Source of the DNA: Coriobacteriales bacterium
GTDB lineage: Bacteria > Actinomycetota > Coriobacteriia > Coriobacteriales > UBA8131
Length of the DNA: 23,108 nucleotides
Assembly (NCBI GenBank): GCA_031268525.1
Contig: JAIRXA010000049.1
Span: forward strand, 1-23,108
Direction: 5' to 3'
Shown here: positions 7,854-14,695 of the stretch, one piece after another
Position numbering within the stretch: position 1 is the first letter of the stretch
Layout: every line of letters starts with the position of its first letter
The notes under the pieces: generated by a model
What the model was told of the DNA's origin: nothing
Databases searched by the model: none
The model's input: the letters and a program-made list of their open reading frames with translations, nothing else
Position numbers and translations under genes: made by a program

Positions 7854-7859
7854 TAAAAT
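7854..7859 (+). promoter_or_regulatory. AT-rich -10-like element upstream of the glycosyltransferase gene
   Basis: TAAAAT lies in an AT-rich patch that stands out from the GC-rich surroundings, just after the 18-bp hairpin and about 70 bases before the preferred GTG start. No convincing -35 is seen. A start near 7866 would leave a leader of about 60 bases with the ribosome binding site near its end. Confidence 0.35.
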
Positions 7860-7926
7860 AATGTCACTTTTAAATAATGCCTCTTTTGACGTCACGCCTA
7901 CTCTGTCCTCAAACAAGGAAGCGCCC

Positions 7927-9333
7927 GTGAATCCTGTCATCGTCATACCGACCTATGTGAGCGGCAAGCGCAGAGCGCCGAGCTATGATGTTGTCACCAC
8001 CTATGACCACGTAACGCCGATCACGCATCAGGGCGAGCTGCCACGTTGCCTTGCTTCGCTGCGCGACAGGGAGGTGGCGGTTCCCATCATCCTGTTGGTT
8101 GCAGCAGAGCCCGGTGTCGAGGATGAGGCTGCCGCGAAGATTCGCGAAATCGCCACGGCCTATCGCGAACAGCTCACCATTCAGGTTGTCGATGCGGAGC
8201 TGCTCGACCGCTTCTACGCGCTCACCGATGACCTTGGTTTCACACATCTTCCCGAAGGTGTTGCGCTCAGAGGCTATGGAGCGATCCGCAATCTGGGATT
8301 GGTGATCGCAGCCATTCGTGGCTTTACCGAGGTTATTTTCATCGACGATGATGAGGTCATCATCGATCCGGATTTCCTGAAAAAGGCGATGTACGGACTT
8401 GGTAAACTTTCCAAGAAGGGCATCCCGGTGCTCGTCAAGTCAGGCTTCTTCATCGACCGTAAGGGCATGTGGAAGTCCAGCCAGAAGCAGTCTTGGTATA
8501 ACCGGTGCTGGGCGCAGGGCGAGCTGTTCAACGAGTGGATTGCCAAGGCGATGTCCGGGCCGCGTCTGTCGCGCTCCAACAGCCTGTACGGCGGTCTGAT
8601 GGCCATTCATCGTGAGGCTTACCGTCGCGTTGCCTTTGACCCCTGGATATCGCGGGGCGAGGATCTCGACTATCTGCTCAACCTGAGGATGTATGGTGGA
8701 GGCGTGTGGTTCGACAACAAGTGGTCCATCCAACATCTGCCTCCGGTTGAACGCACCGAGGCGCAGCGCTTCCGTCAGGATATCTACCGTTGGATCTATG
8801 AGCATCGCAAGCTGGAGTATTCCAAGACGCAGATCGATCTGCTACAGATCGCGCCACACTCACTCGACCCCTATCCCGGGCCTTTCCTCGATCATTCGAT
8901 TACAAGCCGCGTCTTCATCACCGCACTGCTGCGCGTCATCGGTCGGTCTGCGGATCGCTCCGGCTATCTGAAAGCGGCCATCGCCGCGCGACGTGAGGCG
9001 AAAGCATACGCCGAGGTCTTCTGTGCGCGCTATTTTGAGTTTCAGGCAAGCTGGCCCCAGGTTCTCGGTGCGCTGGAAAACGACCCGCGTCTCAAGGCGC
9101 TGTTTGGCGGCGAATCCAACGTGCAGGAATGGGAGACTCAGGCGCTCGAATCCGGAGCTGAAGCCACCCTCGCATCCCCGCTCGAGGATGTTTTTGCTGC
9201 ACCGCCTGCGCCCTATTCTGCGGGTATCGAGTCTTCTCTCCCCACGATCGCATCCGATTCCGATCAGCCCGCGCGCGAAGAGGGGCTTCTCGACTTTGAC
9301 CTCGACCTCAAAGCCCTGGGCCTGGAGGATTAG
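7927..9333 (+). CDS. Family-2-like (GT-A fold) glycosyltransferase
   Basis: The 468-residue protein begins with a nucleotide-sugar-binding type strand (NPVIVIPTYVSG). It has the acidic metal-binding motif IDDDE (D140-D142, E143) and a later ED pair (E245, D246 in SRGEDLDY), the usual layout of GT-A glycosyltransferases that move a sugar from an NDP-sugar. It is probably cytoplasmic or membrane-associated; no clear membrane segment or signal peptide is visible. The C-terminal 80 or so residues are acidic and Ala/Pro-rich. I prefer the GTG at 7927 because AAGGAAG (7915-7921) is 5 bases upstream and the Rossmann-like strand begins there. An ATG at 7861 is also in frame but sits almost on a -10-like TAAAAT and has no ribosome binding site. 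Donor and acceptor are unknown. Confidence 0.8.
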   Translation: MNPVIVIPTYVSGKRRAPSYDVVTTYDHVTPITHQGELPRCLASLRDREVAVPIILLVAAEPGVEDEAAAKIREIATAYREQLTIQVVDAELLDRFYALTDDLGFTHLPEGVALRGYGAIRNLGLVIAAIRGFTEVIFIDDDEVIIDPDFLKKAMYGLGKLSKKGIPVLVKSGFFIDRKGMWKSSQKQSWYNRCWAQGELFNEWIAKAMSGPRLSRSNSLYGGLMAIHREAYRRVAFDPWISRGEDLDYLLNLRMYGGGVWFDNKWSIQHLPPVERTEAQRFRQDIYRWIYEHRKLEYSKTQIDLLQIAPHSLDPYPGPFLDHSITSRVFITALLRVIGRSADRSGYLKAAIAARREAKAYAEVFCARYFEFQASWPQVLGALENDPRLKALFGGESNVQEWETQALESGAEATLASPLEDVFAAPPAPYSAGIESSLPTIASDSDQPAREEGLLDFDLDLKALGLED

Positions 9334-9377
9334 ATCTTCGAGCGTCTGTACGTTCAGGCTTTCGGAAAGGAGCTTTG

Positions 9378-10673
9378 ATGCGTGCAAGGCGGTTCTCCGT
9401 CGTAGAAAACGTACTGCTCGGCGTCGTGTTGTTGTTGGTCGCGACCGCCACCGCGAGTCTCTTCACCGAGGGGCATTGGGTGGTCATCGCCATCTGTGTG
9501 TTTGGCATCATCGTCGTCAGCGTCATCCTGGTGCGGTACAACATCGACCCGGATCGTCTACGTGCACGACAGTCTGAACGCACCCTGCATCTCGCGGCGC
9601 AGACTCTGCCACTGATGAGCCACGGCCTTTCCCGCGAAGCCGCTGAGGAGGTTTGCAAGTTGCTCTTGCCTGTGACCTCGGCGAATGCCGTCATGCTTGC
9701 CGACTGCGAATCCTTGCTTGGGTATGCGGGCGCCGAAAAGGACAGCCATCCCCTCGCCTCGCCGATTGCGAGTGAGGCGACGCGCGCGGTGCTTGCGAGC
9801 GCCAAGATGCAGGTCATTACCGACACCGATGCGCTGTCTTTTCAGGAAGACTTCTCCGTTTTCCGCGCGGCAATCATCGCGCCCCTGGTTCTACGCGACG
9901 AGGAAGTCGCCGGTATTCTGAAATTCTATTACCGCTCGGTCAAGCGCATCGACGAGACGGAGCAGGCGATGATCTTTGGTTTGGCGGTACTGCTCTCCTC
10001 GCAGATATCGCTTGCCGAGATCGACTACCAGCGTGAGTTGGCCTCCCAGATGGAGCTCAAAGCCCTCCAGGCACAGATCAACCCGCATTTCCTCTTCAAT
10101 ACCATCAATACCATCGCCTCGCTTATTCGCACCGATCCAGCGCGTGCGCGCATCCTCCTGCGTGAGTTCGCGACCTTTTACCGGCGTACACTGGAGGGCT
10201 CCCTGGATTACATAACCATCGAGCAGGAGCATCTCCAGACCCTGCGCTATCTCGGTTTTGAGATCGCGCGTTTTGGCTCAGATCGTATCGCGCTTACCAC
10301 CGACATAGATCCGAGTTTGGGAAACATCATGGTGCCTGCGTTCATCATCCAGCCTATTGTGGAGAATGCCGTAGGTCATGGTATGCGCGAGGATCGCCCT
10401 CTGCACATAAACGTCAGTGTGCGCGACATCGACGGCATGGTGATCATCGCGGTCGCCGACGACGGTATCGGCATCCCCAAGGACGTCATGTCCCATATGC
10501 TCGACCCCGAACGTGAGCATATGGGCATCGCATTGAAGAACGTAGATGACCGTCTCCGGGGCTTTTTTGGCAGTGAGGCCCGTTTAGCGGTAAAATCTGA
10601 GTTAGGCGTTGGAACGACCGTATTTCTGACCCTGGGACCGACTGGAAAACTGAGAGTGGAGACTGATGATTAA
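9378..10673 (+). CDS. LytS-type sensor histidine kinase
   Basis: This 431-residue sensor kinase has two N-terminal membrane segments (about 10-31 and 35-53) and a GAF-like region (about 75-210). The His_kinase block QAQINPHFLFNTIN follows, with phosphoacceptor H237. The HATPase domain has an N-box (E329-N330) and a G-box ADDGIGIP (360-367). This is the LytS/YehU class that pairs with LytTR regulators. A TTG codon lies directly before the ATG, but I start at the ATG at 9378, which has GGAAAGGAG upstream. Its last 8 bases overlap the response regulator start, so the two are translationally coupled. The signal is unknown; the GAF-like domain suggests a small ligand or a redox cue, which is inference. 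Confidence 0.9.
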   Translation: MRARRFSVVENVLLGVVLLLVATATASLFTEGHWVVIAICVFGIIVVSVILVRYNIDPDRLRARQSERTLHLAAQTLPLMSHGLSREAAEEVCKLLLPVTSANAVMLADCESLLGYAGAEKDSHPLASPIASEATRAVLASAKMQVITDTDALSFQEDFSVFRAAIIAPLVLRDEEVAGILKFYYRSVKRIDETEQAMIFGLAVLLSSQISLAEIDYQRELASQMELKALQAQINPHFLFNTINTIASLIRTDPARARILLREFATFYRRTLEGSLDYITIEQEHLQTLRYLGFEIARFGSDRIALTTDIDPSLGNIMVPAFIIQPIVENAVGHGMREDRPLHINVSVRDIDGMVIIAVADDGIGIPKDVMSHMLDPEREHMGIALKNVDDRLRGFFGSEARLAVKSELGVGTTVFLTLGPTGKLRVETDD

Positions 10674-11379
10674 GGCGATTATTGTAGACGACGAAGCCCC
10701 AGCCCGTTCTGAGCTTCGTTTCCTGCTGGACGAAACCAAACAGGTTGAAGTTGTAGCCGAAGCGTGCAATGTTCGCGAGGCGATCGAGAAACTCAAGGAC
10801 ACCGATGCGGCGGTCATGTTTCTCGATATCCACATGCCCGGCGCGAGCGGTCTGCAACTTGCCGAAGCACTCAACCGCCTCAAGTATCCGCCGGCGATCG
10901 TCTTCATCACGGCGTACAGTGAGCATGCAGCCGAGGCCTTTGATGTCAATGCCGTTGACTATCTCGTCAAGCCCGTCGAGACTGATCGCCTGCTGCAGGC
11001 TCTCGCGAAGATCAGGCATTACGTCTCCTCCTACGCCAGGGATCGGCAGGCCGAGCGCATTCCCGTAGAGAAAAGCGGCAAGAAACTGCTCGTTGCCACC
11101 GATAAGATACACTACATCATGGCCAAGGACGACTATTCCTATCTACACACCGACACCGATCGCTATCTGTCAACGGTCAGCCTTGCGCAACTTGAGACTA
11201 AGCTCGAATCGCACGGATTCTTCCGCGTGCATCGGCGCTATCTGGTTAATCTTGCCTGCGTGGAGGAGGTCATGCCGATCAGCGGCGGTACACTCACCCT
11301 GTCTCTGACAGGGGAGGATGAGGTTATCCCCGTATCGCGTCGCCGCGTTGCCGCACTGAAAAAGGCCTTGGGTCTGTAG
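10666..11379 (+). CDS. LytTR-family response regulator
   Basis: The 237-residue protein has a CheY-like receiver with D8/D9, the phosphoacceptor D54 (FLDIHMPG), T82 and K102 all in place. A LytTR DNA-binding domain follows from about residue 131 to the end (FFRVHRRYLVNL is its hallmark). It overlaps the sensor kinase by 8 bases, a typical kinase-regulator arrangement. LytTR proteins bind pairs of short direct repeats, but I could not identify such sites in nearby promoters, so its targets are open. The glycosyltransferase gene directly upstream is the only positional candidate for functional linkage. Confidence 0.92.
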   Translation: MIKAIIVDDEAPARSELRFLLDETKQVEVVAEACNVREAIEKLKDTDAAVMFLDIHMPGASGLQLAEALNRLKYPPAIVFITAYSEHAAEAFDVNAVDYLVKPVETDRLLQALAKIRHYVSSYARDRQAERIPVEKSGKKLLVATDKIHYIMAKDDYSYLHTDTDRYLSTVSLAQLETKLESHGFFRVHRRYLVNLACVEEVMPISGGTLTLSLTGEDEVIPVSRRRVAALKKALGL

Positions 11380-11399
11380 CTCGTTTTTCTGCCGCTACA
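11375..11399. terminator. Weak inverted repeat between convergent genes
   Basis: TGTAGC (11375-11380) and GCTACA (11394-11399) flank a 13-base loop containing TTTTT in the 20-base gap between the response regulator and the convergent coiled-coil gene. The stem is short; it might act as a bidirectional terminator. Confidence 0.25.
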
Positions 11400-12497
11400 T
11401 CATGTGAGGAGGCTCTTGATGAGCAGATTGAGCGCCTCGCCCAAGGAGATACCGTTGACCTGTGCCGTGGCAAAGGTACTTACTGCAACAAGGATCAGAC
11501 TAATGCCGACGACGATCAGCACGATCTGAAGCAGCGAGGTGAGCGCGGAACCAAAACGCGCCCCTACACCCGGGTGGGTTGCCGGGGGAAATTCGTGGTA
11601 GATGTGTATCTGTTTTCCGGAGGAGACGGTTACGACGTGGGCCGCGCTGTCATCGGGGCCCACGTCGGGGCTGGTATGCGTTTTTGGAGCTGCGGTATCC
11701 AACAGAGTAGATACTTTCCGTATGTCCGTGTTATCTGATGTTTTCGTACCATTCGTCGATTCGGAGCGATCGGATAGCTTTCCATCATCTGGCCTATCGT
11801 CCGTGAGAATGGGTGTTGTGCCTGCAATAGTTGCCGCATCAGCCACCAGCGAATCGACGTCGAGCTGAAAACGGAGCTCATCGTTTTGTAGGTTCAGCTC
11901 CAGAAGTTCTGTGATGCGTTCTGCAAGTTCCTGCTCAAGCTGAAATTTCTCTGCAAGTGCTTGTTCGAGGGCGTTTTCGCGCGACATCGCCTCGACGCTG
12001 ACAAGCTGTAGATCGTCGACCAGCTCGCTTTGACTCAATTCGTGTTCTGCAAGTTGCTCGCGCGTCGACTCCAGCATGGCTACGAGCAATTCATTGTCCT
12101 GTTGCTGGATTTTCAGGCTTTCCGAGATATCCCGCAGCAGTTCGTCGCGCTGGTCAATACATTCAGACAGATGTTGGATATCCTCCTCCCTCTGTCGGAG
12201 TAGTTCTGTGTAGTCGAAAGCTGCCGTGATATCAGAATCAGACGATTCGATGGGAGCTCTTCTGTTGGCAGTGATGAGAGCAGCTGGGTCGATCGATGTA
12301 TCCTGGTCGAGGAATTCCAGCGCTGCGGACATATCGTCGGCGCGGGCAAGCTCAGCCCCCAGTTCGACAGCTCGTTTGTCCGCGAAGATCAAGACATTGC
12401 CCGGGCGATACTCGACAGAAAAATCATGACCGAGCAAAAGATCCTGCTCGGTCACTTCATACAGGTAGAGCTCCCTGTGGCGCCCCCTACCAATCAC
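11400..12497 (-). CDS. Coiled-coil protein with a C-terminal membrane anchor, unknown function
   Basis: I do not recognise this 365-residue protein. Residues 1-95 form a small mixed region beginning with a strand-rich LYLYEVTEQDLLL. Residues about 97-215 are a long Glu/Gln/Leu-rich coiled coil. Residues 220-300 are polar, low in hydrophobics and probably disordered. One membrane segment lies at about 321-343, followed by a 22-residue tail with an amphipathic look. With no signal peptide, the likely topology is tail-anchored with the coiled coil in the cytoplasm. It starts (GTG) 4 bases after the stop of the ribbon-helix-helix gene, with only a weak ribosome binding site, so translational coupling is likely. 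The pairing of a DNA-binding protein with a membrane-tethered coiled coil suggests a scaffold or tether, which is inference. Confidence 0.75.
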   Translation of the reverse strand: MIGRGRHRELYLYEVTEQDLLLGHDFSVEYRPGNVLIFADKRAVELGAELARADDMSAALEFLDQDTSIDPAALITANRRAPIESSDSDITAAFDYTELLRQREEDIQHLSECIDQRDELLRDISESLKIQQQDNELLVAMLESTREQLAEHELSQSELVDDLQLVSVEAMSRENALEQALAEKFQLEQELAERITELLELNLQNDELRFQLDVDSLVADAATIAGTTPILTDDRPDDGKLSDRSESTNGTKTSDNTDIRKVSTLLDTAAPKTHTSPDVGPDDSAAHVVTVSSGKQIHIYHEFPPATHPGVGARFGSALTSLLQIVLIVVGISLILVAVSTFATAQVNGISLGEALNLLIKSLLT

Positions 12498-12501
12498 GTG
12501 A

Positions 12502-12726
12502 CTACAGCCCGAGGTACTTGTCCAAAGCCTCGCGGATCATGTCCGACGAGCTTGCGGGGTGGACACCATGAATCTTGTTGTATGCAGACTTTTCGAGAAG
12601 GGCGACGTACTGGTCGGCGTAGATGTAGAAGCCCTTATACACGGTCGGACGATCTTTACCTTCAGGATTCTCCAGGGCTTTGGTCAGGGCTGACTTCTTG
12701 GGTTCCTTGACAGCTTTGCGTGCCAC
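12502..12726 (-). CDS. Small ribbon-helix-helix (CopG/Arc-like) DNA-binding protein
   Basis: The 74-residue protein has a basic N-terminal tail (MARKAVKEPKK) and then a pattern typical of ribbon-helix-helix regulators. A beta strand (YKGFYI) is followed by helix 1 (ADQYVALLEKSAY), a short turn, and helix 2 (SSSDMIREALDKYL). Such proteins dimerise and insert the paired strands into the DNA major groove, often binding palindromes in their own promoters. The GTG start at 12726 is preceded on the minus strand by AAGGAG at good spacing. It leads a two-gene unit with the coiled-coil membrane protein. A 10-bp palindrome lies in its upstream promoter and recurs in front of the adhesin operon, which makes it a candidate regulator of both. 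Confidence 0.75.
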   Translation of the reverse strand: MARKAVKEPKKSALTKALENPEGKDRPTVYKGFYIYADQYVALLEKSAYNKIHGVHPASSSDMIREALDKYLGL

Positions 12727-12760
12727 TGCTACTCCTTTCTATACACATTGTAAAACCTCA

Positions 12761-12791
12761 TTGACAACAACGTACTATGCCATGCTAGCAT
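12761..12791 (+). promoter_or_regulatory. TTGACA-N15-ATGCTAGCAT element, copy 1
   Basis: TTGACA (12761-12766) is followed after 15 bases by the perfect 10-bp palindrome ATGCTAGCAT (12782-12791). On this strand it could act as a promoter with a 19-base spacer to TAGCAT. The same arrangement with identical spacing occurs at 16675-16705. The palindrome also contains the likely -10 of the minus-strand promoter for the ribbon-helix-helix gene. Confidence 0.6.
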
Positions 12792-12810
12792 ACAAATCTG
12801 CCAATGGCAA
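12782..12810 (-). promoter_or_regulatory. Predicted promoter of the ribbon-helix-helix / coiled-coil unit
   Basis: On the minus strand TTGCCA (12810 to 12805), a 17-base spacer and TAGCAT (12787 to 12782) form a plausible sigma-70-type promoter, about 50 bases before the GTG at 12726. The -10 lies in the ATGCTAGCAT palindrome and the -35 lies in a second inverted repeat, TGCCAATGGCA (12800-12810). Either palindrome could be an operator. Confidence 0.45.
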
Positions 12811-12822
12811 GTATCCACTGTC

Positions 12823-12945
12823 ATGAGCATCGGTAGACGGAGCCTAAACGGACCCCTAAACGGAGCCCTAAACGGAGCATCATCAAAAGACATCAAAAGA
12901 GGACATTCTAGAAAATATGACCGAACCATCGGTCATATTTTCTAG
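12823..12945 (+). CDS. Possible 40-residue peptide made partly of LNG repeats (doubtful)
   Basis: An ATG at 12823 opens a 40-codon frame ending at TAG 12943-12945. It lies about 30 bases downstream of the plus-strand TTGACA/TAGCAT element and ends inside a hairpin that could terminate transcription on this strand. The product begins MSIGRRSLNGPLNGALNGA and is basic. There is no good ribosome binding site, and the frame overlaps the end of the minus-strand LuxR gene. The region may equally be a small RNA or just intergenic repeats. Confidence 0.2.
   Translation: MSIGRRSLNGPLNGALNGASSKDIKRGHSRKYDRTIGHIF
12844..12900. repeat. Short tandem repeats (3 x 12 bp, then 2 x 10 bp)
   Basis: CTAAACGGA plus three bases occurs at 12844-12855, 12856-12867 and 12868-12879. 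CATCAAAAGA then occurs twice at 12881-12890 and 12891-12900. They fill most of the intergenic stretch between the ribbon-helix-helix promoter and the LuxR terminator. Confidence 0.9.
12908..12945. terminator. Perfect 16-bp hairpin, bidirectional terminator
   Basis: CTAGAAAATATGACCG (12908-12923) and its exact reverse complement (12930-12945) flank a 6-base loop. The A-rich start and T-rich end of the stem suit intrinsic termination on both strands. On the minus strand it immediately ends the LuxR gene, whose TAG stop lies inside the stem. Confidence 0.75.
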
Positions 12946-14519
12946 CCATCGGCCAAGGGCTCATTGATGAGATCAATCAACTCCTGCTTGGAATGAATAT
13001 CGAGCTTGTGGTAAATGTTGCGGACATGCGATTTAGTGGTGTTTTCGGTGACGTAGAGCAATTTTGAGATGCTGGCGATAGAGCGCCCCTGTGCCAAAAA
13101 GAGCAACATCTCTTCTTCGCGCTGGGTGAGTCCGGCTTCATGGGCCAGTGCCTCACAACGCTGTCTGAAACTGTCTTCCGGGCGCGCCAGGAAGATCGGA
13201 TCCTCGTCATCATATCGCATGGCCGCCTTTGTTATGCGGGCCTTCTGATCTCGACCGCCACGCTGCCCCTTAAAGATAAACAGGGACACCATGCTCAACA
13301 GATAGATTGAGGCGAGCGCGACTGCCGCCAAGGTCAAGACGCTTTGGGTGATGGAACTTGCAAAGGCATAACCGATCAAGGCACCGATGAAGTCGGCGAG
13401 GTAGGTAGCGCCAAAACAGCAGCCAAAGATCAGGCTCATCGGGAGGCGCGTTTGGGCGGAGGTGCCCACAAGAGAGCACCACAGCAGAATAGAGACGGTC
13501 ATGTAACCCATATTTACCAGTGCGTTTGTTATGCCAAAGAGCGCGTTCCAGATGAAAGGCAACAGCAAGAAGCCTGCTGCGGAAATAGGCAGGGCGATAC
13601 GGTAGGCGCTTGTGATGTCGGGTGGGCGTTTGAGGATGAGCACTGGCAGGAGCAGAATGCCAACGACAATCAGGCTTGCGATGATGGACACCTGCTGAAA
13701 CGCCGTAAGAGCAACAGACTCCTGCCCTGATATCTGCGACATCAGCCCGCTCATGAAACCAAAAATCGCCGTGCAGAGCATCGGTCGCCACAGCGTGCGA
13801 GCCGCACGGGCAAGCAGGGGGCGGGTTGCGGTGCGGAGTTCGTAGCCGAGGGGGCGTTGGGAGGTAAGCACCAGGAGCGAAGTGGAGCCGATGATCGCCA
13901 CGAGCATAAGCGGGGCAATCACGAGGGGTGGCAGCAGGGTTATCACGAGATAGACGAGCAATGCCACGAGATAGCAGACAATGACCTGTCGATAGAGCTG
14001 TCCGGTGGGTAGGGGGCTGAACACGCGAGCCCACAGCAGATTGAACAGACCGCCACCGAGTCCCATGCACGCTCCGGCGAAGAGCAACAGGGGATGCAGG
14101 GACGCCTGCAAGGGCTCAGGGCTGCCCGTTCCTCCGAGGAAAAAGATGACGACAAGACCGAGCGAGAACAAGCCGCCTGCTCCGACGCTGCCCACGAAGA
14201 GGAGGCGCGGCGGTGCCGTGCGAACCACGAGTGCGCAGATGGCAAACAGCACGACCTGTCCCGCTATGAGAAACATCATGAACAGACTGACAAGTGCGTG
14301 GGAGGGGAGGGTGATCTGCGTGAGCACCGTGGCGCTGTGCAGACAGACGAATTCGCTGGTCAGCATCAGAGCGTAGCCAACAATGGCAGCGCTGTTGCTC
14401 CGAATGCCGGAGATGGCAGCGTTCCCCTTTTGAGCGCCAGAGCCGATTGTCGGATCCGCCACGCGCGATACCCGTTCCTTGTCCCTATTCCACCCGAAAC
14501 GGGTGAGGCGTTTTGGCAT
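12942..14519 (-). CDS. LuxR-type transcriptional regulator with a multi-spanning membrane domain
   Basis: The 525-residue protein has about twelve hydrophobic segments between residues 43 and 415. A cytoplasmic linker follows, then a C-terminal LuxR/GerE helix-turn-helix at about 463-518 (the block LTQREEEMLLFLAQG, then NTTKSHVRNIYHKL). Such membrane-bound one-component regulators are numerous in Eggerthellaceae. They commonly lie beside Tat-exported flavin reductases, and are thought to sense the reductase's substrate and switch it on. The divergent gene here is exactly such a reductase, 176 bases away. The ATG at 14519 lacks a strong ribosome binding site; a GTG at codon 20 behind AAGGAA is an alternative that would only shorten the cytoplasmic N-terminus. 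Confidence 0.88.
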   Translation of the reverse strand: MPKRLTRFGWNRDKERVSRVADPTIGSGAQKGNAAISGIRSNSAAIVGYALMLTSEFVCLHSATVLTQITLPSHALVSLFMMFLIAGQVVLFAICALVVRTAPPRLLFVGSVGAGGLFSLGLVVIFFLGGTGSPEPLQASLHPLLLFAGACMGLGGGLFNLLWARVFSPLPTGQLYRQVIVCYLVALLVYLVITLLPPLVIAPLMLVAIIGSTSLLVLTSQRPLGYELRTATRPLLARAARTLWRPMLCTAIFGFMSGLMSQISGQESVALTAFQQVSIIASLIVVGILLLPVLILKRPPDITSAYRIALPISAAGFLLLPFIWNALFGITNALVNMGYMTVSILLWCSLVGTSAQTRLPMSLIFGCCFGATYLADFIGALIGYAFASSITQSVLTLAAVALASIYLLSMVSLFIFKGQRGGRDQKARITKAAMRYDDEDPIFLARPEDSFRQRCEALAHEAGLTQREEEMLLFLAQGRSIASISKLLYVTENTTKSHVRNIYHKLDIHSKQELIDLINEPLADG

Positions 14520-14604
14520 TCAGCCAATTTCGGGTGGTGTCGCCAAACCCTTCTGGTAGCACGATATCCGTCAAGAGGCGCGCGCGTCAAGTCCGCACGG
14601 CACA

Positions 14605-14635
14605 TCTGCAAGCATATTACGTGGACGTTTGCAGA
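14605..14635. promoter_or_regulatory. Inverted repeat in the divergent LuxR/reductase intergenic region
   Basis: TCTGCAA (14605-14611) and TTGCAGA (14629-14635) form an exact 7-bp inverted repeat with 17 bases between the arms. It lies midway between the divergent starts, a fitting position for an operator of the membrane LuxR regulator. No clean -35/-10 pair was recognised for either gene. Confidence 0.35.
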
Positions 14636-14648
14636 AAACGGAGGCTTG

Positions 14649-14668
14649 AATCCCGGGGATACGGGATT
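14649..14668. promoter_or_regulatory. Second inverted repeat just upstream of the reductase gene
   Basis: AATCCCG (14649-14655) and CGGGATT (14662-14668) flank a 6-base centre, 28 bases before the reductase ATG. It could be an operator, or a hairpin in the 5' leader. Confidence 0.35.
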
Positions 14669-14695
14669 TGGGCACGAGAAGAGAGGAAGAGAAGT

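Noticed and set aside
7861..7926. ATG start of the glycosyltransferase at 7861
   Set aside because: It is almost on top of a -10-like element, has no ribosome binding site and adds 22 low-information residues; the GTG at 7927 is better, though this is not certain.
12729..12929. 66-codon minus-strand frame between the RHH and LuxR genes
   Set aside because: It covers the promoter palindrome, the tandem repeats and the terminator loop, has no ribosome binding site and makes an unconvincing Arg/Pro/Phe-rich product.
14513..14695. N-terminal extension of the flavoprotein by 61 codons
   Set aside because: The extension is Arg-rich without conservation, would overlap the LuxR start and the inverted repeats, and the ATG at 14696 has a good ribosome binding site before a Tat signal.
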